Assembly: GCF_022012445.1 (NCBI RefSeq)
Contig: NZ_JAKLTS010000001.1
Location: 310,001 to 374,000, forward strand
DNA: 64,000 nt
Origin: Massilia sp. TS11
GTDB lineage: Bacteria > Pseudomonadota > Gammaproteobacteria > Burkholderiales > Burkholderiaceae_D
Direction: 5' to 3'
Shown: positions 63,086 to 64,000 of the stretch, piece by piece
Layout: every line of letters starts with the position of its first letter
How positions within the stretch are numbered: position 1 is the first letter of the stretch
Position numbers and translations under genes: made by a program
Notes under the pieces: generated by a model
What the model was told of the DNA's origin: nothing
The model's database searches: none
The model's input: only the letters and a program-made list of their open reading frames with translations

Positions 63086-63520
63086 ATGCAGCCTGAATAC
63101 ATCGATATCGCACCGAAAACCTGGGTCCACAACGCCGAGCAGGCATGGATGGCGGTCAAGCGCCATTTCAAGGGCATCGGCGACGGCATGGCCGGCGAAC
63201 TGCGCGCCCACGCCGAGCCGATCGCCTGGAACCGCGAGGAAACGGAAGCCACGGCCAAGCTGCTTGGCAAGACGCTGGTGTTCCGCCTCAAGCTGGTGCT
63301 CAGCCGTACCAGCCGCGCCTACGTCGGCGAATGTGAAGTGTTTGAGCTGCGCAAGGTGCGCGAGGTCGACGAGGTGCAGGCCCTGGGCGCCTTTCAGATC
63401 ACGGTGGACGGCCAGACCAATCTGAGCGACGCCGAACACCAGACCCTGTACAGCTTCCCCGAGGTCGGCGCCCACATCATCCCGCACTACCTGCGCAAGA
63501 CCATCGAGCCGGTGCTGTAA
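63086..63520 (+). CDS. Conserved-looking small protein of unknown function
   Basis: 144 residues, no signal peptide or membrane segment. I do not recognise the family. The sequence is soluble and mixed alpha/beta in character, with a central strand-rich part (KTLVFRLKLVLSRTSRAYVG) and a C-terminal HIIPHYLRKTIEPVL. It lies 42 bases after the PL9-like gene and ends at a hairpin before the convergent desulfurase gene. Codon usage is like its neighbours, so it is probably a true gene. Confidence 0.7.
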   Translation: MQPEYIDIAPKTWVHNAEQAWMAVKRHFKGIGDGMAGELRAHAEPIAWNREETEATAKLLGKTLVFRLKLVLSRTSRAYVGECEVFELRKVREVDEVQALGAFQITVDGQTNLSDAEHQTLYSFPEVGAHIIPHYLRKTIEPVL

Positions 63521-63525
63521 GGGGC

Positions 63526-63548
63526 GCCGCCTCCGCAGCGGAGGCGGC
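63526..63548. terminator. Hairpin at the convergent junction before the desulfurase gene
   Basis: GCCGCCTCCGC (63526-63536) and GCGGAGGCGGC (63538-63548) pair as an 11-bp G/C stem with a minimal loop. There is no T-run, so termination is likely but not of the classical intrinsic type. Confidence 0.5.
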
Positions 63549-63553
63549 CCGTC

Positions 63554-64000
63554 CTAGCGCAAGGCGCGCAGCGCCTGGTCGACCGTGCGCACCAGCAGGT
63601 CGATTTCGGCGCGCGTGTTGTAGAAGGCGATCGAGGGCCGCACCGTTTCCTTCAGCCCGAAGTGGGCCAGGGCCGGCTGGGCGCAGTGGTGGCCGGTGCG
63701 CACGGCGATGCCCTCGGCATCGAGGATCTGGCCGAGCTGGCCCGGCGTCAGCTTGTCCGTCACGAAGGACAGCACGCCGGCCTTGTGGCGCGCCGTGCCG
63801 ATCATGCGCACGCCCGGGATCTGGCTGATCGCATCCTGGGCATAGTGCAGCAGGTCTTCCTCGTAGCGGGCGGCGTTGGCAAAGCCGATGCGCTCCAGAT
63901 AATCGATGGCCGCACCGAGCCCGACCGCGCCGGCCAGAATCCCGGTACCGGCTTCCAGCTTGTTGGGCAGGCCCGCGTAGACGGTCTGCTCAAAACTCAC
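63554..64000 (-). CDS. SufS-type cysteine desulfurase, 5'-truncated by window edge
   Basis: The last 148 residues of a class V aminotransferase-fold enzyme; the frame runs through the window end. The catalytic loop RTGHHCAQP carries the persulfide-forming Cys, and the opening VYAGLPNKLEAGTG is the SufS/CsdA-type segment that normally follows the PLP-Lys region. It provides sulfur for Fe-S clusters or other sulfur transfer. The PLP lysine and N-terminal two thirds lie outside the window. Confidence 0.9.
   Translation of the reverse strand: MSFEQTVYAGLPNKLEAGTGILAGAVGLGAAIDYLERIGFANAARYEEDLLHYAQDAISQIPGVRMIGTARHKAGVLSFVTDKLTPGQLGQILDAEGIAVRTGHHCAQPALAHFGLKETVRPSIAFYNTRAEIDLLVRTVDQALRALR

Overview
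The window reads as chromosomal DNA of a high-GC betaproteobacterium, most likely Burkholderiales/Oxalobacteraceae (Massilia, Telluria or Duganella-like). This is an inference from conserved gene order (truA-trpF-trpB-trpA..accD-folC-SPOR-cvpA-purF and rpsF-priB-rpsR-rplI..dnaB), protein similarity as I recognise it, and repeat style; no search was run. Coding density is high. I see no rRNA, tRNA, prophage, transposase or CRISPR locus.

Layout. 1-12467: housekeeping block with pseudouridylation (truA, cut by the window edge), tryptophan synthesis, accD, folC, a SPOR cell-division protein, cvpA, purF, a PLP sulfhydrylase-type enzyme and two secreted hydrolase-like proteins. Two minus-strand genes and a palindromic repeat cluster interrupt it between trpA and accD. 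12468-13299: a gene-free stretch made of two oppositely oriented palindrome arrays, ending in lexA, whose 3' end is part of the repeat unit. 13300-23080: lexA with an SOS box, the rpsF ribosomal/primosomal operon, dnaB, a DUF47-Pit phosphate uptake pair, an exported S9 peptidase and an exported hydrolase.

23100-40881 is the most unusual region. A GAF-GspE ATPase and a metallo-beta-lactamase-fold hydrolase diverge from a GAF-HD-GYP phosphodiesterase, a CHASE2-cyclase, a TpsB outer-membrane transporter, a 2646-residue TpsA exoprotein and a FecR-domain protein. The TpsA protein has no cysteine in residues 1-1510. It then carries 50 tandem 19-residue units, each with two cysteines (100 in all), in exact 57-bp register. 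Second-messenger signalling appears physically coupled to a two-partner-secreted cysteine-repeat fibre.

41025-50918 is a minus-strand run for lipid A aminoarabinose modification (arnT, an arnE/F-type flippase gene, arnB, arnC, the two halves of arnA as separate reading frames, arnD), ending with a peroxiredoxin and a PIN-PhoH ATPase. 51050-64000 holds alaA-like and hom, a TMEM175-type channel, a DUF2145 pair, a regulator, an MFS-acyltransferase fusion, a glycosyltransferase-like gene, cheW plus a chemoreceptor, a PL9-like beta-helix protein, a small unknown gene and the C-terminal part of a SufS-type cysteine desulfurase.

Other points of note: TrpA has Glu instead of the catalytic Asp60; arnA is split by one in-frame TAA; and palindrome clusters sit at three convergent gene junctions.
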